This document shows positions 5,649 through 6,649 of a stretch of DNA of 6,649 bases, piece by piece. Numbering within the stretch: the stretch's first letter is position 1; each line of letters starts with the position of its first letter. The notes below the pieces were generated by a model. That model saw only the letters and a program-made list of their open reading frames with translations. It was not told the origin of the DNA and did no database searches. The translations under genes were made by a program, and so were the position numbers. Location: assembly GCA_002345145.1 (NCBI GenBank), contig DDVC01000085.1:1-6649 (forward strand). Reading direction: 5' to 3'. Origin of the DNA: Bacteroidetes bacterium UBA2322 (GTDB lineage: Bacteria > Bacteroidota > Bacteroidia > Chitinophagales > UBA2359).

Positions 5649-6401
5649 TTAGGAGTTAAACGTTTTTACCGCCTCGGCAATTTGGAACAACAGCTTGGGC
5701 GATTTTTCGAGGGCATTGCCCACCACCAGCAGATCGGCTCCGGCACGGCAAAGGGCGGTTGCTTGTTGTGGGGTGCGGATACCGCCGCCCACTATGAGGG
5801 GTAAATGAACATGGCTGCTTACGGCGCTCACCATTTCTTCCGATACGGTGTGTGTGGCTCCGCTGCCCGAATCGAGGTAAATAATTTTCATGCCCAACAG
5901 TTGGGCAGCCATAGCCGTACAAAGGGCTATCTGCGGTTTATCGGCAGGAATGGGGGCGCTGTTGCTGATGTAGGAAACGGTAGTGGGTTTGCCGCCGTCT
6001 ATAATCATATAGCCGGTGGGCAATACTTCTAAGTTAGATTGAAATAACAAAGGCGCTGCCAAAACATGCTGCCCGATGAGCAAATCGGGGTTTCTGCCCG
6101 ATATGAGCGAAAGGAAAAACACTGCATCGGCATTAAGGGCTAACTGAAAAATGCTGCCCGGAAACAAAATTACTGGAATTCGGCATTGTTGTTTAATGGC
6201 AGTAATCCAGTGTTCGGCTTGGTTATTCATGACCAAACTACCGCCCACAAAAATGAAATCAACGGCTGCCTGTGTAGCATAACGAACCAGCTCCTCCACA
6301 ACTTTAGAGTTCACCTTATCGGGGTCAATGAGTACGGCTAACAGTTTTTGGTTTTGTTGTTTTGCCTCGCACAATTGCCGGTATATGCCGTTGTCTTTCA
6401 T
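5649..6401 (-). CDS. Geranylgeranylglyceryl phosphate synthase-like protein (PcrB/GGGPS family, group II)
   Basis: The chosen start, ATG 6401, gives 250 residues. A longer reading frame beginning with TTG at 6425 exists, but that TTG is the end of the -7 box TACCTTTG, so it cannot be in the message if that promoter is right. The family fold is a TIM barrel that joins sn-glycerol-1-phosphate to a polyprenyl diphosphate (geranylgeranyl in the group II enzymes), the first ether-lipid step in archaea. Visible motifs: LLAVLIDPDK (20-29, with Asp26 and Asp28), FVGGS (51-55), ILFPGS (78-83), LISGRNPD (99-106), YLDSGSGA (175-182), IVGGGIRT (203-210) and LLVVGNALE (224-232); the last three groups form the phosphate-binding loops. 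Length is normal for bacterial members. The protein is cytosolic, with no signal sequence. It is followed after 12 bp by the ABC-F gene, so the pair is likely one operon. Prenyl chain length cannot be read from the sequence with certainty. Confidence 0.93.
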   Translation of the reverse strand: MKDNGIYRQLCEAKQQNQKLLAVLIDPDKVNSKVVEELVRYATQAAVDFIFVGGSLVMNNQAEHWITAIKQQCRIPVILFPGSIFQLALNADAVFFLSLISGRNPDLLIGQHVLAAPLLFQSNLEVLPTGYMIIDGGKPTTVSYISNSAPIPADKPQIALCTAMAAQLLGMKIIYLDSGSGATHTVSEEMVSAVSSHVHLPLIVGGGIRTPQQATALCRAGADLLVVGNALEKSPKLLFQIAEAVKTFNS

Positions 6402-6416
6402 GTACAGGGTAGTCTG

Positions 6417-6445
6417 TTTGGGCAAAGGTACGGGTTTTGGGCAAA
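6417..6445. repeat. Twin TTTGGGCAAA decamers at the GGGP synthase promoter
   Basis: TTTGGGCAAA occurs at 6417-6426 and again at 6436-6445, exactly 19 bp apart. Each copy is itself a near-palindrome (TTTG, two bases, CAAA). The first copy overlaps the -7 box by four bases, and the second lies just upstream, between the -7 and -33 positions. This is the geometry of a repressor covering the promoter, though a simple local duplication would look the same. Confidence 0.5.
6423..6430 (-). promoter_or_regulatory. Bacteroidota -7 box for the GGGP synthase / ABC-F operon
   Basis: The minus strand reads TACCTTTG, a perfect TAnnTTTG match. With initiation about 6 bases downstream, the leader before ATG 6401 would be about 16 nt, a normal distance. 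The -33 TTG is not evident. This box decides the start codon of the GGGP synthase gene, because the upstream TTG is part of it. Confidence 0.6.
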
Positions 6446-6464
6446 TTTTGGTTAGTTATGCATA

Positions 6465-6558
6465 TAGAGACCCACGAACCGTAAGACTATCTCTTATAAG
6501 GATACAAAATAACGGCGAGATGTACGTAATGGAGGATACGCACGGCCATGCATCTCTA
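6465..6558. repeat. Degenerate palindromic (REP/MITE-like) element with TAGAGA ends
   Basis: The stretch begins with TAGAGA (6465-6470) and ends with its reverse complement TCTCTA (6553-6558). Inside, GAGATG (6517-6522) pairs with CATCTC (6551-6556), and ACGCACGGCCATGCAT (6538-6553) is an imperfect palindrome centred on GGCC. From memory, palindromes of the general form GTAGAGACGCAC...GTGCGTCTCTAC are frequent intergenic repeats in several bacterial groups including Bacteroidota; this looks like a decayed relative. The right end contains the stop codon of the flanking gene. No transposase gene is present. Copy number in the genome cannot be seen here. Confidence 0.4.
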
Positions 6559-6649
6559 CTGTACCACCAATTTCCCACTCACCTCGTACTGCCCATAGCC
6601 GCCCGGTAATGCTAACCGCCATACATACATACCCGCCGGTAAGCCCGAT
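6556..6649 (-). CDS. C-terminal end of a probable type IX-secreted protein (sorting-domain-like), N-terminus outside window
   Basis: Only the last 30 residues are visible, reading in frame from the window edge to TAG (6558-6556). They include SGLPAGMYVWRLALPGG and end VSGKLVVQ. The pattern LPAGMYVWRL, then a turn, then GKLVV at the very end matches the type IX secretion C-terminal sorting domain (type A, TIGR04183-like) of Bacteroidota, where LxxGxYxxxL is followed by a short strand and a terminal GKxxxx. Such proteins are exported by Sec, carried through the outer membrane by the type IX machinery, and the domain is usually cleaved. The main functional part lies outside the window, so the product cannot be named. 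The stop codon falls within the TAGAGA palindromic repeat. It ends 154 bp before the GGGP synthase start, and no clear intrinsic terminator separates them. Confidence 0.7.
   Translation of the reverse strand, partial: SGLPAGMYVWRLALPGGYGQYEVSGKLVVQ

Noticed and set aside
5346..5804. 152-codon plus-strand frame spanning the ABC-F/GGGP synthase junction
   Set aside because: It runs opposite two well-supported genes, crosses their junction, and shows no domain; its length is explained by the base composition of the coding strands.
6466..6494. AGAGA/TCTCT hairpin as terminator of the secreted-protein gene
   Set aside because: The stem is 5 bp with a 19-base loop and no T-run on the minus strand, so it does not qualify; it is better explained as part of the palindromic element.
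1..6649. CRISPR array, tRNA, rRNA, or complete insertion sequence
   Set aside because: No regularly spaced repeats, no tRNA cloverleaf signature, no rRNA-like stretches, and no transposase with flanking inverted repeats were seen.

Overview
The window looks like a chromosomal segment from a member of the Bacteroidota that uses type IX secretion. The evidence is a sorting-domain-like C-terminus at the right edge, promoter boxes of the TAnnTTTG type, start codons without Shine-Dalgarno sequences, a DUF2490 outer-membrane protein, a lipoprotein di-haem peroxidase, and a bacterial group II GGGP synthase. Genus cannot be read from the sequence; the mixture fits a Chitinophagales/Saprospirales-like organism, but that is inference.

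Layout from left to right. Positions 1-686 (minus) hold most of a Rpn/PD-(D/E)XK 'putative transposase' nuclease whose C-terminus lies outside the window. Positions 687-936 are a divergent intergenic region with a candidate promoter and a small dyad. Positions 937-1770 (plus) encode a DUF2490 outer-membrane beta-barrel protein, which converges on a di-haem cytochrome c peroxidase/MauG-family lipoprotein at 1933-3327 (minus). Positions 3328-3659 are a 332-bp non-coding stretch with a candidate -7 box, a pseudo-palindrome, a terminator-like hairpin with six T residues, and a dyad just before the peroxidase start. Positions 3660-5636 (minus) encode a two-domain ABC-F translation-factor-like ATPase. 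It lies 12 bp behind a GGGP synthase gene (5649-6401, minus), so the two probably form one operon read from a promoter at 6423-6430. The right edge (6556-6649, minus) holds the last 30 residues of a probable secreted protein, whose stop codon lies within a degenerate TAGAGA-ended palindromic repeat.

The genes do not form one obvious pathway. GGGP synthase makes an archaeal-type ether-lipid precursor in the cytoplasm, the ABC-F protein is expected to act on ribosomes, the peroxidase is a periplasmic or envelope-anchored redox enzyme, and the DUF2490 protein sits in the outer membrane. I found no clearly new multi-gene system. The best second looks are: the GGGP synthase start, where the longest reading frame begins with a TTG inside the promoter box; the twin TTTGGGCAAA decamers at that promoter; the possible small RNA or attenuated leader upstream of the peroxidase; and the repeat element at 6465-6558.
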